Assembly (NCBI GenBank): GCA_965230665.1
Contig: CBDDLM010000004.1
Coordinates: 1,488,001 to 1,552,000, forward strand
Source of the DNA: JAGNRR01 sp965230665
GTDB taxonomy: Bacteria; Bacteroidota; Bacteroidia; Chitinophagales; Chitinophagaceae
Length of the DNA: 64,000 nucleotides
Direction of reading: 5' to 3'
This document shows, piece by piece, positions 1 to 8,533 of the stretch. The position numbers were made by a program, and so were the translations under genes. The notes beneath the pieces were generated by a model. The model did no database searches. It was given only the letters and a program-made list of their open reading frames with translations, and was not told where the DNA came from. Position 1 is the first letter of the stretch, and every line of letters begins with the position of its first letter.

Positions 1-403
1 TGTACAATCTCTTAGCAATCGTATTCTTTATCGATTTATTCAAAAACACATAGCCTAATCCAGTAAGGTTACTTATCGTTTGGGTTCCAGATAAATCTCC
101 TGCTATGCTACCATAAATATTCGGTTTAATCGTGTATTGTATGGCAATATCAATATTGTTTTTGCTATACATTTTTCGATACTCTTGAATCAATTTTAAA
201 TCTTCATAAGGATTGCTTCCCTTACGTGAAAGGCGATTTAATGGAATAAATCGTACGCCTGTTTCTGATTCTAGTCTGCCTGCCGCATCATCTTCCGGCG
301 CTATCGCGAAAACAGTATGCCCATGCTCTATTAGAAGTTGAATTAAGGATTTTCTAAAGTTAAGGAGGTTCCAAGTAGAATTTGCTGTAATTGCAATGGT
401 CAT
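1..403 (-). CDS. Glycosyltransferase family 4, N-terminal part (truncated by window edge)
   Basis: An open minus-strand frame runs from an ATG at 403 to the window edge (134 codons seen), so the C-terminal sugar-nucleotide-binding half lies outside. The N-terminus starts MTIAITANSTWN and is followed by a Rossmann-like pattern ending near HGHTVFAIAPEDD. A later stretch reads QYTIKPNIYGSIAG and then ISNLTGLGYVF. That stretch is typical of the GT4-like N-terminal domain of PglA/WbpU-type enzymes, which add a hexose or HexNAc to an undecaprenyl-linked sugar at the inner membrane. The gene is divergent from the epimerase at 452 and opens the polysaccharide locus. The acceptor and donor sugars cannot be inferred. 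The family call is fairly safe, the exact activity is not. Confidence 0.75.
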   Translation of the reverse strand, partial: MTIAITANSTWNLLNFRKSLIQLLIEHGHTVFAIAPEDDAAGRLESETGVRFIPLNRLSRKGSNPYEDLKLIQEYRKMYSKNNIDIAIQYTIKPNIYGSIAGDLSGTQTISNLTGLGYVFLNKSIKNTIAKRLY

Positions 404-417
404 CTAGAGAAGTAATC

Positions 418-425
418 TATCTTTG
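418..425 (+). promoter_or_regulatory. Bacteroidota -7 promoter box for the epimerase at 452
   Basis: TATCTTTG matches the Bacteroidota -7 consensus TAnnTTTG and ends 26 nt before the ATG at 452. No clear -33 TTG at ideal spacing was identified. Confidence 0.5.
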
Positions 426-451
426 CGCGAAAATAGCTATTTAATACTTAG

Positions 452-1396
452 ATGACAATATTAATTACAGGTGCAGCAGGATTTATTGGATCTCACCTTA
501 CGGATCATTTATTACAACACGGGCATACTGTAATTGGTATTGATAATTATGACAATTTTTATGCAAAAGAACTTAAAGAAGCGAATATTAAGAATGCCTT
601 AGCTCATAGAAATTTTAAGCTTATCGAAGGTTGCATTGCTGAAAAAGAGACTTATGATCTAATTGATTCAAAACCCGATCTTGTTATTCACTTAGCGGCT
701 AAGGCGGGTGTTTTGCCATCAATTAAGGACCCAGCGGGCTATATCAGAACAAACATCTCAGGTACGCATGAACTACTTGAGTATATGCGAGTTCAAGGTA
801 TAACAAAGCTCTTGTTTGCGTCATCATCATCGGTCTATGGTAATAACAAAGAAACCCCTTTTTCAGAAACACACAATGTAGACCGAGCCATCTCGCCATA
901 CGCTTTTACAAAAAAAGCATGTGAAGTGCTTATTCATACACATCATCATCTACATAATCTTGACGCTATCTGTATGCGCTTCTTTACGGTTTTCGGACCA
1001 CGCCAAAGACCTGATCTTGCTATTAGAAAATTCATTACCCTTATAAACAATAATGAACCAATTGAGATGTATGGAAAGGGTGATAGCGCAAGGGATTACA
1101 CATATGTTGAAGATACAGTACAAGGGATTGTAAAATTAATGCAGTTTGTTTTGAAACAACAATCGGTATATGAAATAGTGAATCTGGGCAATAGTACACC
1201 AGTTTCTCTTAAGGATATGATTGATACCATTTATACTGTTTTGGGTGCAAAAAAAAATATTGTTGAAAAACCTATGCAGGCGGGCGATGTGAACATTACG
1301 TATGCTGATATTACTAAGGCTCAAGAACTTGTAGGCTATTCTCCTAAGACATCGTTGGAAGAGGGTGTGAGAAAATTTATAAGTTGGTTACAATAA
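452..1396 (+). CDS. NAD-dependent UDP-glucuronate 4-epimerase-like SDR
   Basis: This 314-residue extended short-chain dehydrogenase begins with the NAD-binding motif GAAGFIGSH (residues 7-15). It has an SSSSVYG serine motif near residue 125 and the catalytic YAFTK near residue 150. The run FFTVFGPRQRPDLAIRKF near residue 180 is characteristic of UDP-glucuronate 4-epimerases and their relatives, which interconvert UDP-GlcA and UDP-GalA. The ATG at 452 follows a good -7 box. It is followed 29 nt later by a membrane protein on the same strand. In this locus it probably supplies a galacturonate-type precursor, which would suit the two amidotransferases nearby. UDP-glucose or UDP-GlcNAc 4-epimerase activity is the main alternative. 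Confidence 0.85.
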   Translation: MTILITGAAGFIGSHLTDHLLQHGHTVIGIDNYDNFYAKELKEANIKNALAHRNFKLIEGCIAEKETYDLIDSKPDLVIHLAAKAGVLPSIKDPAGYIRTNISGTHELLEYMRVQGITKLLFASSSSVYGNNKETPFSETHNVDRAISPYAFTKKACEVLIHTHHHLHNLDAICMRFFTVFGPRQRPDLAIRKFITLINNNEPIEMYGKGDSARDYTYVEDTVQGIVKLMQFVLKQQSVYEIVNLGNSTPVSLKDMIDTIYTVLGAKKNIVEKPMQAGDVNITYADITKAQELVGYSPKTSLEEGVRKFISWLQ

Positions 1397-1425
1397 AGTG
1401 TCTAACTTAGTGTTACAATTCTAGT

Positions 1426-2778
1426 ATGCATAGTGTTACTCCAGATGTATTTTCTATATGGGATGTCATTATATTCCCATTTGTACTTGGCGTAATTCTC
1501 TTTGTTATGCTAAGGAAGTATAATCGAAATCGGAAAGATAAACCATACTATAGGTTCTTTTTTGCTGGTTTTTTTGTTCGAGTATTAAGTGCTTTCTTTT
1601 ATATCCTAATTTACAAGTATTACTATGGTGTTGGAGATGTTTTTTCCTACTATTATAGTATTTGCCAATTGAATGATCTCCTTTTTTCTGACCCATTGCG
1701 TTTCCTAGATATTGTTAGTTCTCCGTTCAATAACTACCATTATGACAGGGGAGGACTTCACCATTTTTTTCTTGCTACTGACGAAAGTCTTATCGTAAAA
1801 ATAGGAGGCTGTCTAAGTATTTTTGCTGGTAAAAGCTTTTTGGCGTTGGCCGTTCTATTCAGCTTTCTTCATTTCATAGGAGTTTGGAAGCTTTATAAGT
1901 TATTCTATAAAATGTATCCAACCTTATATAAACAGTTCGCAATTGCCATTCTCTTTATTCCTTCTGTCTTTTTTTGGGGTGCAACTATGTCTAAAGAAAG
2001 TATTACCATGTTTTCAATTGGTATCGCAACTTACGGCATATTCCAATACTATATTTTTAAGAATCGAAGACTTAAATACCTATTAGGTTTATTCATTTCG
2101 CTTTTCTTTTTAATGCTAATTAAAATATACATTATTCTTGCATTTGTTCCTGCCTTTGTTATTCTTATCGTGTTCATGCGTACACGACAAATTCGTTCTC
2201 GATTCTTACGGGTTATGACGTTGCCAATGCTTATTATTATTTTTGGTACTGGAATTTCTTATTTCGCTATAAATTATTCAGCAGCACTAGGAAAATACTC
2301 AATAGAGAATGTAGCAAGTACTGCCGTAACCAATTACCTTTACTTGACAGGTGCTGGTATAGGAAGCGCCTATGATCTTGGTACTTTTGAACCTACTCTT
2401 CCCTCTATTGCCAGTAAGTTTGTCCCCTCAGTAAATGTTACGCTATTCCGACCATATCCATGGGAGGTCAGCAATCCTGTTATGCTGCTTTCTGTGTTGG
2501 AGTCCTTATTTGCACTTCTTTTTACATTGTTGGTTTTGATAAAGGTTGGGCCATTTAGTGTCATTAAGAGAATGCTTCAAAATCCGATAATTCTTTTTTG
2601 CTTTATCCTTTCTATTATTTTCTCATTCGCTGTTGGTTTAACAAGTGGAAATTTTGGAACACTCGTTCGATATAAAATACCAATTTTACCTTTCTATTTT
2701 GTCGGACTAATTCTGTTACAAAACGCGAATAAACTAGTTCAACCGAACTATAATCTATTACGAAACAAGTCCAAGTAG
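1426..2778 (+). CDS. Polytopic membrane protein, candidate Wzy-like polymerase
   Basis: This 450-residue protein is very hydrophobic, with roughly ten predicted membrane segments spread along its whole length. It has two conspicuous polar patches: PSVFFWGATMSKES near residue 180 and SGNFGTLVRYKIPILPFY near residue 405. Long periplasmic-type loops and a position beside glycosyltransferases fit an O-antigen polymerase (Wzy) or a GT-C-type transferase. Those families diverge too far for a reading-based assignment. It follows the epimerase after 29 nt and probably shares its transcript. Its last 21 nt overlap the 3' end of the convergent glycosyltransferase at 2758. No other polymerase candidate was seen in the locus, which modestly supports the Wzy idea. 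Confidence 0.6.
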   Translation: MHSVTPDVFSIWDVIIFPFVLGVILFVMLRKYNRNRKDKPYYRFFFAGFFVRVLSAFFYILIYKYYYGVGDVFSYYYSICQLNDLLFSDPLRFLDIVSSPFNNYHYDRGGLHHFFLATDESLIVKIGGCLSIFAGKSFLALAVLFSFLHFIGVWKLYKLFYKMYPTLYKQFAIAILFIPSVFFWGATMSKESITMFSIGIATYGIFQYYIFKNRRLKYLLGLFISLFFLMLIKIYIILAFVPAFVILIVFMRTRQIRSRFLRVMTLPMLIIIFGTGISYFAINYSAALGKYSIENVASTAVTNYLYLTGAGIGSAYDLGTFEPTLPSIASKFVPSVNVTLFRPYPWEVSNPVMLLSVLESLFALLFTLLVLIKVGPFSVIKRMLQNPIILFCFILSIIFSFAVGLTSGNFGTLVRYKIPILPFYFVGLILLQNANKLVQPNYNLLRNKSK

Positions 2779-3936
2779 CTCATTCTTAAACTCTAATGAG
2801 ATTACTTTTTTATCAAAGCTAAGAACATAATTATCAGTACGCTCATTTTCTATCCTACTCTTTAGTTCTACTAAATTATTCATGGCATACTCGATTGCTT
2901 TTGATAGAGCTTGAGCATTATTTACCGCTACAAGTATCCCAAAAGTACATATGGCATAGCCATCTTGATTAAAAGTAGGGTTGAGATTCTCTGGACTCAG
3001 AAGTTCCAATGGTCCAGAGTTACAGTTCGTTGAGATGATCACCTTTTTGCAAGCAAGTGCTTCGAGCAAAACATTAGGGAACCCTTCATTATTTGAACTT
3101 AAAATAAATATATCAACAGCTTGCAAATAGCTAATAGGTTCTTTCTGAAAACCATGAAATAAAACTCGATTTGCTATGTTTAGTTCTTGCGACCTTATCC
3201 TTAAATTCTGTTCTTCCATGCCCTTCCCTAAAAAATGAACCACTATGTCTTCCGTTTTAAGTATTCCAAGAGCATCAATTATGATCTTCTGGTTCTTCCT
3301 ATAATTCAAACGCGCCATGTTAAGACAATTTATTCGTTCAGTATCAAGGACAATCTCTTCCGCATGCCTCATTCGATGCTGAATGTCTTCAAGGTTAAGG
3401 GGGTTGTAAATAGTTTTAACCTTTTCCGAGTTCACACCATAATTCTCTATAAGATCTGTAGCCATCGCTCGTGCGTTTGGAATAATGAGATCGGAATGAT
3501 TAAACAACGATTTAATTAAAGTTTTATAGAGTATCTTAACCGCTGGGTTGAAATTGTTTATATAATCTGAAACATAATTTCTTTGGCTTATAACAACTTT
3601 TGTCCTCCAACCTAATTTTTTAAGTAAACAGTTTATCCAGTTCGGAATATCTAATAATGAAAAACTAATATCAATTTTTAACTTTTTACAAAGTACATAA
3701 TACTTATAAGCGAAGAAGGGGAAGAAAGATATTTTTAGCAAGTTTTTATCTGGGAGTCCTTTTTTTAATAGAATATGAACTTGAATCTCTTCTGGTATCT
3801 GATAAACAATATTTTCTTCCAGTAAGATCAGGTGAATCTCAAAAGAACTTTTTAATTCTTCGATTAAAATAGTGGTAACACGCTCTGCACCACCTCCATC
3901 CATACTATTAATAAAGATTGCTAGTTTTTTCATCAT
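2758..3936 (-). CDS. Glycosyltransferase family 4
   Basis: A complete 392-residue GT-B glycosyltransferase. The N-terminus MMKKLAIFINSMDGGGAERV carries the GGGAERV loop typical of GT4 enzymes. The C-terminal half has the retaining-enzyme signature EGFPNVLLEALACKKVIIST, in which the first Glu is the conserved EX7E-type residue. It would act at the cytoplasmic face of the membrane, adding one sugar to the lipid-linked repeat unit. It lies 1 nt downstream of the asparagine-synthase-like gene ending at 3938, so the two are co-transcribed. Its 3' end overlaps the convergent membrane-protein gene by 21 nt. Sugar specificity is unknown. Confidence 0.9.
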   Translation of the reverse strand: MMKKLAIFINSMDGGGAERVTTILIEELKSSFEIHLILLEENIVYQIPEEIQVHILLKKGLPDKNLLKISFFPFFAYKYYVLCKKLKIDISFSLLDIPNWINCLLKKLGWRTKVVISQRNYVSDYINNFNPAVKILYKTLIKSLFNHSDLIIPNARAMATDLIENYGVNSEKVKTIYNPLNLEDIQHRMRHAEEIVLDTERINCLNMARLNYRKNQKIIIDALGILKTEDIVVHFLGKGMEEQNLRIRSQELNIANRVLFHGFQKEPISYLQAVDIFILSSNNEGFPNVLLEALACKKVIISTNCNSGPLELLSPENLNPTFNQDGYAICTFGILVAVNNAQALSKAIEYAMNNLVELKSRIENERTDNYVLSFDKKVISLEFKNELLGLVS

Positions 3937-3937
3937 T

Positions 3938-5812
3938 CTATTTATCCTTACGTATTGGACTCATCCAACGCTGATACCACATTTGAAAACTTATTATTAT
4001 CCATATTTTATTGCCTTTATCCCTACCAGCATAAAAAGAGTTAATTATATCCTGGATTGCCTTTGGATTAAAAATATTCTGTTCCTGTATGAAGTCATCA
4101 TTCAAGTAATCATTAATTAGGTGCTTCAAGTCGCCCTTCAACCATTGCCCTATTGGAACACTAAATCCCTTTTTCGGTCCCTCAACTATTTCTCTAGGAA
4201 CATACTTGTAGAGTAATTTCTTGAGTAGATATTTTTTATCCGCCTTATTGTACTTAAGATACATGGGTAGTTTGGCGGCAAATGATAGTATACGTTGATC
4301 TAAAAAAGGTTCGCGTCCTTCAAGAGAGAAAGCCATTCCAGCTATATCTACTTTCTTAAGAATATCATCTACCATATAATTTTTATAGTCCAAGGCCATG
4401 GCCCTATTCAAATAATGTTGGATTCCTTGATACTTATCATACCGTCTGTTCATGCTCTTGGTAGGGGTATGTTTTAGCAATCGGCTCAATTCATCTTCAC
4501 TCATTCTAGAGTTGAGCATATCATGACATTGAACAAGACTCTTTCCATTTCTTAAAATATCTTTAACCTTCCGTTGTTTCGAAGTACGGACGGGTAATAG
4601 AAGGGAAACTAACCTTCTAAAAAGAAACGGGACATACTTAAATAGTAGTGATAACTTTTTCAATTGGTCATAACTATTATAACCTGCAAATTGCTCATCT
4701 CCTGCATCAGCAGAGAGTGCAACTGTCACGTGTTCCTTAGCCATTTTGCTAACTAACATGGTGGGAATCGCACTTGTATCTGCAAAGGGCTCATCAAAAT
4801 GAAAAGGTAGTAACTCCAACATTTCCATGGCCTCCTTTTCAGTACAGTACTTTTCATAGTGCTCTGTTCCTATATGTTGAGCAATACGTTTTGCTCTATT
4901 TGCTTCATTGTATTGTTGATCATTAAAACCAATCGTAAATGTTTTAATTTTCGTTTCACTGTTTTTTTGAAGAAGGGCGGTAACTATAGAACTATCAATA
5001 CCACCACTAAGAAAAACTCCAACGGGCACATCACTGACCATTCGATAGTTAAATGCACTATCTAAGATTTGCTCTAGGTTGGTAAGCGCAGTTTCCTCGG
5101 ATTGTTCTGTTATTTTTTCTTTATAAAGATCCAATGCATCCCAATACTTTACTTGATGCATCTCCTTTTTATCAATATCTATCGTAAGGTAACTTCCTGG
5201 CTTTACCTTGTGTACATTTTCAAAAATACTTAGACCTTGTGTCAGGTAGCCATACTTCAAATAGGCGTACAGGCCAGATTGGTTAATTTTTTTTATAAAA
5301 CTGGGATGTTCATGAAAAGCTTTCAATTCAGAAGCAAAAAGGATCAAGTCTTCAGTCTGATAATAATAAAGGGGTTTTACACCAGCTCGATCCCTACATA
5401 CGAATAGCTTATTTTTTTCATTGTCGTAAATGATTAGGGCGAACATACCAATGAACTTTTGAGCACATTCTTCTCCCCATTCCTTAAATGCATGTAAAAT
5501 AACTTCAGTATCCGAATTTGAATTAAAAACATGTCCGCGTGCAACTAGATCTTCACGAATCTCTCGGTAGTTATAAATCTCACCGTTAAATGTAATAGAC
5601 AATGTATTAAAGCTCATCGGCTGTTTACCCAAATCGGTTAACTCCAAAATGCTTAACCTTCTGTGCGCTAGTCCGATTAAGCCATTATTCGCTTCGTATA
5701 TTTTAATACCCTCGCCGTCTGGTCCCCGATGGTACATCGTATCATTCATTCGTTTAAGAATGGAATCAGTCGTTTTTTTTTGGTAATCTATAACACCTGT
5801 TATTCCGCACAT
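3938..5812 (-). CDS. asnB: Asparagine synthase-type glutamine amidotransferase (copy 1)
   Basis: This 624-residue protein has the class II glutaminase start with Cys2 as nucleophile (MCGITG). It also has FNGEIYNYRE and SDTEV glutamine-site motifs in the first 200 residues. The ATP-pyrophosphatase loop SGGIDSS lies at 269-275 of the synthetase domain. Length and order match AsnB. AsnB homologues inside O-antigen clusters, such as the WbpS type, are thought to amidate the C6 carboxylate of uronic acids instead of aspartate. Its position between glycosyltransferases and a beta-helix protein suggests that role. It is clearly diverged from the second copy at 9691, so this is not a recent duplication. 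True asparagine synthesis cannot be excluded. Confidence 0.9.
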   Translation of the reverse strand: MCGITGVIDYQKKTTDSILKRMNDTMYHRGPDGEGIKIYEANNGLIGLAHRRLSILELTDLGKQPMSFNTLSITFNGEIYNYREIREDLVARGHVFNSNSDTEVILHAFKEWGEECAQKFIGMFALIIYDNEKNKLFVCRDRAGVKPLYYYQTEDLILFASELKAFHEHPSFIKKINQSGLYAYLKYGYLTQGLSIFENVHKVKPGSYLTIDIDKKEMHQVKYWDALDLYKEKITEQSEETALTNLEQILDSAFNYRMVSDVPVGVFLSGGIDSSIVTALLQKNSETKIKTFTIGFNDQQYNEANRAKRIAQHIGTEHYEKYCTEKEAMEMLELLPFHFDEPFADTSAIPTMLVSKMAKEHVTVALSADAGDEQFAGYNSYDQLKKLSLLFKYVPFLFRRLVSLLLPVRTSKQRKVKDILRNGKSLVQCHDMLNSRMSEDELSRLLKHTPTKSMNRRYDKYQGIQHYLNRAMALDYKNYMVDDILKKVDIAGMAFSLEGREPFLDQRILSFAAKLPMYLKYNKADKKYLLKKLLYKYVPREIVEGPKKGFSVPIGQWLKGDLKHLINDYLNDDFIQEQNIFNPKAIQDIINSFYAGRDKGNKIWIIISFQMWYQRWMSPIRKDK

Positions 5813-5829
5813 AGGACGTCTAAATTAAT

Positions 5830-7251
5830 CTATCTACTCTTATAATTCGCCTTAATTCTGCTTGCTTCATTACCATTTTGACCTAAATAGTACTTCTTTT
5901 CTTTAGGAAAGAAGTAATTGAATTCTACATTGTCCAGTTTAGCCCTTCTAATTATACCGAAATAATCACCTTGCTTTAGGTTTCTGTTTCTTACATTAAA
6001 CGTACAACCAGTAAATTGAGCTTTAGCATTAGGTTGCGATGCTCGGCCATTATACCATATTGTCTTCTTTTTATTAGATGTAAAAGAACAGTCTTCGAAA
6101 ATCATTAGTTTTTGCTTATCACACTCTAAAAGGAATCCTCCATAAGGTCCTTTCGATTGGTAGGGTTTATCTTCAAACTGACATTCGTAAAACTTAGTTG
6201 CTTCATCCATACGATCCGTTATATAACCATGCACAAAGGAGCCATATATGTTACAATTTTTGAACGTAAAATTCGGTTTTTTTACCCATATGCTCCAACT
6301 AGATACGCCCCAAAACGTACAGCCAGAGAATGAGACATTGGATGAAGGACCCATATCAGCAACCATTCCACAGCCATTGTTATTTACTAAATGACAATTA
6401 ATAAAACTGCCATTCCTTATTATGAATTTTCCTGATGCCTCGATATCAACTCCTGCTGCAGGGCTTGAAGAAATTCCCCCTTTTCCCGTATGGCTAAAGT
6501 CACAGTTCATGGCACGTAATCCATTTCCACCGATCCACGACAAACCTTGTCGTCCGTTATAATTAAATTTCGAATCTATAAGTTCAATATTATCGTTATT
6601 GATACCCGTATTTGTAACCTTTATTCCATCTAATGCTAGATGATGAAAATTACATCCCTTGAAAAGAATAGTCTTGGAGCGTACGATCTGCGCTCCATAA
6701 TGGGATAGCTGCGTACCTTTATCACCAAACCTTCCGCCCAGTTTCAAGTTTTGACTATTGCCATCAACCTCTATATTTATAACTTGAATATTCCGACAAT
6801 CTGAGAGTAAAATAGCATGTCCTATCTGGGCTGTATAGCGTCTATCCTTAAAAGGCATTTTATGTCTGTATACTTTTCCTGTTTGTGGATTAAAAGTACC
6901 GTATTTAAGTCCATTCCTATATTTCAATATGACTTTAGACCCTCCTATAATTTTGACATTCTTACAATTATACAGTGCCAATGCGTCTTTCCCTATCAAA
7001 TAATTCTTACCACTATAATCTCTAATTTGTTTACCTATTAGGTAGGTGCCAGATGGTATTCGAAGGGTAACATTCCCTTTGCGCCGATTAATATAATTTG
7101 CAGCTTCTTCGAATGCCTGATGGTCATTTGTTACTCCATTCCCCTTAGCTCCAAAATCTTTTATTGAAACACTCTGGCCACTAACAGTTCGCACTTTGCA
7201 TGACTGGTTAAAGAATGTTACAGCTACTATAAGTATTATGTATCTATACAT
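5830..7251 (-). CDS. Right-handed parallel beta-helix lipoprotein (pectate-lyase-3 type)
   Basis: The 473-residue product has a short signal ending in the lipobox NQSC (Cys18), so it is probably a lipoprotein. It continues with VSIKDFGAKGNGVTNDHQAF, the classic N-terminal cap of the pectate-lyase-3/polygalacturonase-like superfamily. Repeated rungs follow, such as IELIDSKFNYNGRQG and FINCHLVNNNGCG. Such proteins are polysaccharide lyases, hydrolases, C5-epimerases or phage-type depolymerases. It sits 17 nt upstream of the AsnB gene in the same minus-strand run, inside the assembly locus. A role in trimming or modifying the exported polymer is a reasonable inference. Catalytic residues cannot be assigned by eye. 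Confidence 0.75.
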   Translation of the reverse strand: MYRYIILIVAVTFFNQSCKVRTVSGQSVSIKDFGAKGNGVTNDHQAFEEAANYINRRKGNVTLRIPSGTYLIGKQIRDYSGKNYLIGKDALALYNCKNVKIIGGSKVILKYRNGLKYGTFNPQTGKVYRHKMPFKDRRYTAQIGHAILLSDCRNIQVINIEVDGNSQNLKLGGRFGDKGTQLSHYGAQIVRSKTILFKGCNFHHLALDGIKVTNTGINNDNIELIDSKFNYNGRQGLSWIGGNGLRAMNCDFSHTGKGGISSSPAAGVDIEASGKFIIRNGSFINCHLVNNNGCGMVADMGPSSNVSFSGCTFWGVSSWSIWVKKPNFTFKNCNIYGSFVHGYITDRMDEATKFYECQFEDKPYQSKGPYGGFLLECDKQKLMIFEDCSFTSNKKKTIWYNGRASQPNAKAQFTGCTFNVRNRNLKQGDYFGIIRRAKLDNVEFNYFFPKEKKYYLGQNGNEASRIKANYKSR

Positions 7252-7303
7252 AGTCTATTTTTTATCCTTCTATATTTATTATGACTTGTGATATGAGTAA
7301 AAG

Positions 7304-8344
7304 TTATATTTCAGTATACATTTTTTCAAGCCTTTGTAAGTACACTTCGTCGGAAAAGTCGGCAATAATTTTTGCTCTGGCAGCCTTTGATATGCTCTCA
7401 TATTCCTCTTTACTAAGTGCAGACACCTTCTGCATACAATCCAAAAAAGCCTCCTGAGAGTTTTCAAAGACGAAGCCGTTTACCCCGTTAATAACGATCT
7501 TATCAGATTCCTGCGTATCTGATACCAAAGGTATAACACCAAAAGACATTGCCTCCAATAAAGAATTATTGACGTAAACTATTCTTGCCGGAAGCACAAA
7601 AAATTTCGACCTTTGGTAATATTCTTTTGGGTTACTAAAACTGAGTAGTTCCAAATTATCTGGCTTATCCTCAATTAATTTCTGTTCTAAATCCTTGTAT
7701 TTCGTTTCTTGAAATAATAATCCTATAAGCACATTACGTGTTGCTGAAAAACTATCATTCGATAAGTTTTGGACAAACCAATTGGCATTTCGTTCTGGAA
7801 TGACTCTATTAACCCATAGAAAATCTAGGTCCTTTTTTTTATTTTGTTCATCCGATACCTTTATTCCATTCGGTATAAAAATACATTGTTTAACTCCTAT
7901 TCTTTTTAGGATTTCTAACATGTAGAATTCTCGGTACCAAACAACATGCGCTAGTTTATAGGTGATGAGCATTGAAAATCGGGTAAGTAAACTATATCCA
8001 CCTTTATATTTTGGTTTGTAGTAGAGTAAATCTCCACGTTCTGCACAAATAATTTTCAACTTGAAATATCTTGCCAAAATAGCATAGATCCCAGAAAACT
8101 TCCCTCCTGGGTAAATCTCTAAGTGATGAATTTCTTCACGATTTTTCTTAAAAAAATTAAAAATCTGCCTAAAGCGAGTAATAAAGCTCATCTCGAGCTT
8201 CCTGCAAAAATTATGACTTTTATACGAATCATCTGTAGTGTACCATATGGAAGACATGCCCATTTTTTCAATACAGTCATACTGCATATGATTTTTGGGT
8301 TTAAACGAATCTATAAATATTACTACTTTGTTAGCGCTTTTCAT
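7304..8344 (-). CDS. Glycosyltransferase family 4-like protein
   Basis: A 346-residue GT-B fold candidate. The N-terminal half is divergent (MKSANKVVIFIDSFKPKNHM). The C-terminal half has the GT4 pattern: VLPARIVYVNNSLLEAMSFGVIPLVSDT, with the conserved Glu, then INGVNGFVFEN. It starts a minus-strand transcript with a good -7 box at 8390..8397, about 45 nt upstream of the ATG. It reads toward the beta-helix lipoprotein 52 nt downstream, with no obvious terminator between them. It probably transfers one sugar of the repeat unit. Neither donor nor acceptor can be told. Confidence 0.8.
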   Translation of the reverse strand: MKSANKVVIFIDSFKPKNHMQYDCIEKMGMSSIWYTTDDSYKSHNFCRKLEMSFITRFRQIFNFFKKNREEIHHLEIYPGGKFSGIYAILARYFKLKIICAERGDLLYYKPKYKGGYSLLTRFSMLITYKLAHVVWYREFYMLEILKRIGVKQCIFIPNGIKVSDEQNKKKDLDFLWVNRVIPERNANWFVQNLSNDSFSATRNVLIGLLFQETKYKDLEQKLIEDKPDNLELLSFSNPKEYYQRSKFFVLPARIVYVNNSLLEAMSFGVIPLVSDTQESDKIVINGVNGFVFENSQEAFLDCMQKVSALSKEEYESISKAARAKIIADFSDEVYLQRLEKMYTEI

Positions 8345-8389
8345 TTAGTCTGTTCGTGCTTGATTTACACTCGTTATAAGAAACCTTTT

Positions 8390-8397
8390 CAAAGATA
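8390..8397 (-). promoter_or_regulatory. -7 box upstream of the glycosyltransferase at 7304..8344
   Basis: The minus strand reads TATCTTTG, an exact TAnnTTTG match in the 189-nt divergent intergenic region. It predicts a leader of about 40 nt. Confidence 0.5.
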
Positions 8398-8453
8398 ATA
8401 ATAAGTTTTTCAGTTCAACAATAACGCATTACGACGAAAGTATATAGCTATTG

Positions 8454-8494
8454 AATTGATTAAAGTTAATAATTGCCTAAGTAATTGATTAAAG
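8454..8494. repeat. Pair of 12-bp direct repeats upstream of 8534
   Basis: AATTGATTAAAG occurs at 8454..8465 and again at 8483..8494, 29 nt apart start to start, about 40 nt before the plus-strand glycosyltransferase. It could be a regulator-binding pair. The sequence is AT-rich, so chance is possible. The rest of the 189-nt gap shows only the -7 box at 8390 and a weak TAGGTTTA at 8514..8521. Confidence 0.35.
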
Positions 8495-8533
8495 AGGAAA
8501 AAATTAAGGATTCTAGGTTTATATTGAATTTCA

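Noticed and set aside
1408..1439. 9-bp direct repeat TAGTGTTAC around the start of the membrane protein at 1426
   Set aside because: Short, AT-rich and partly coding; no promoter context supports a regulatory role.
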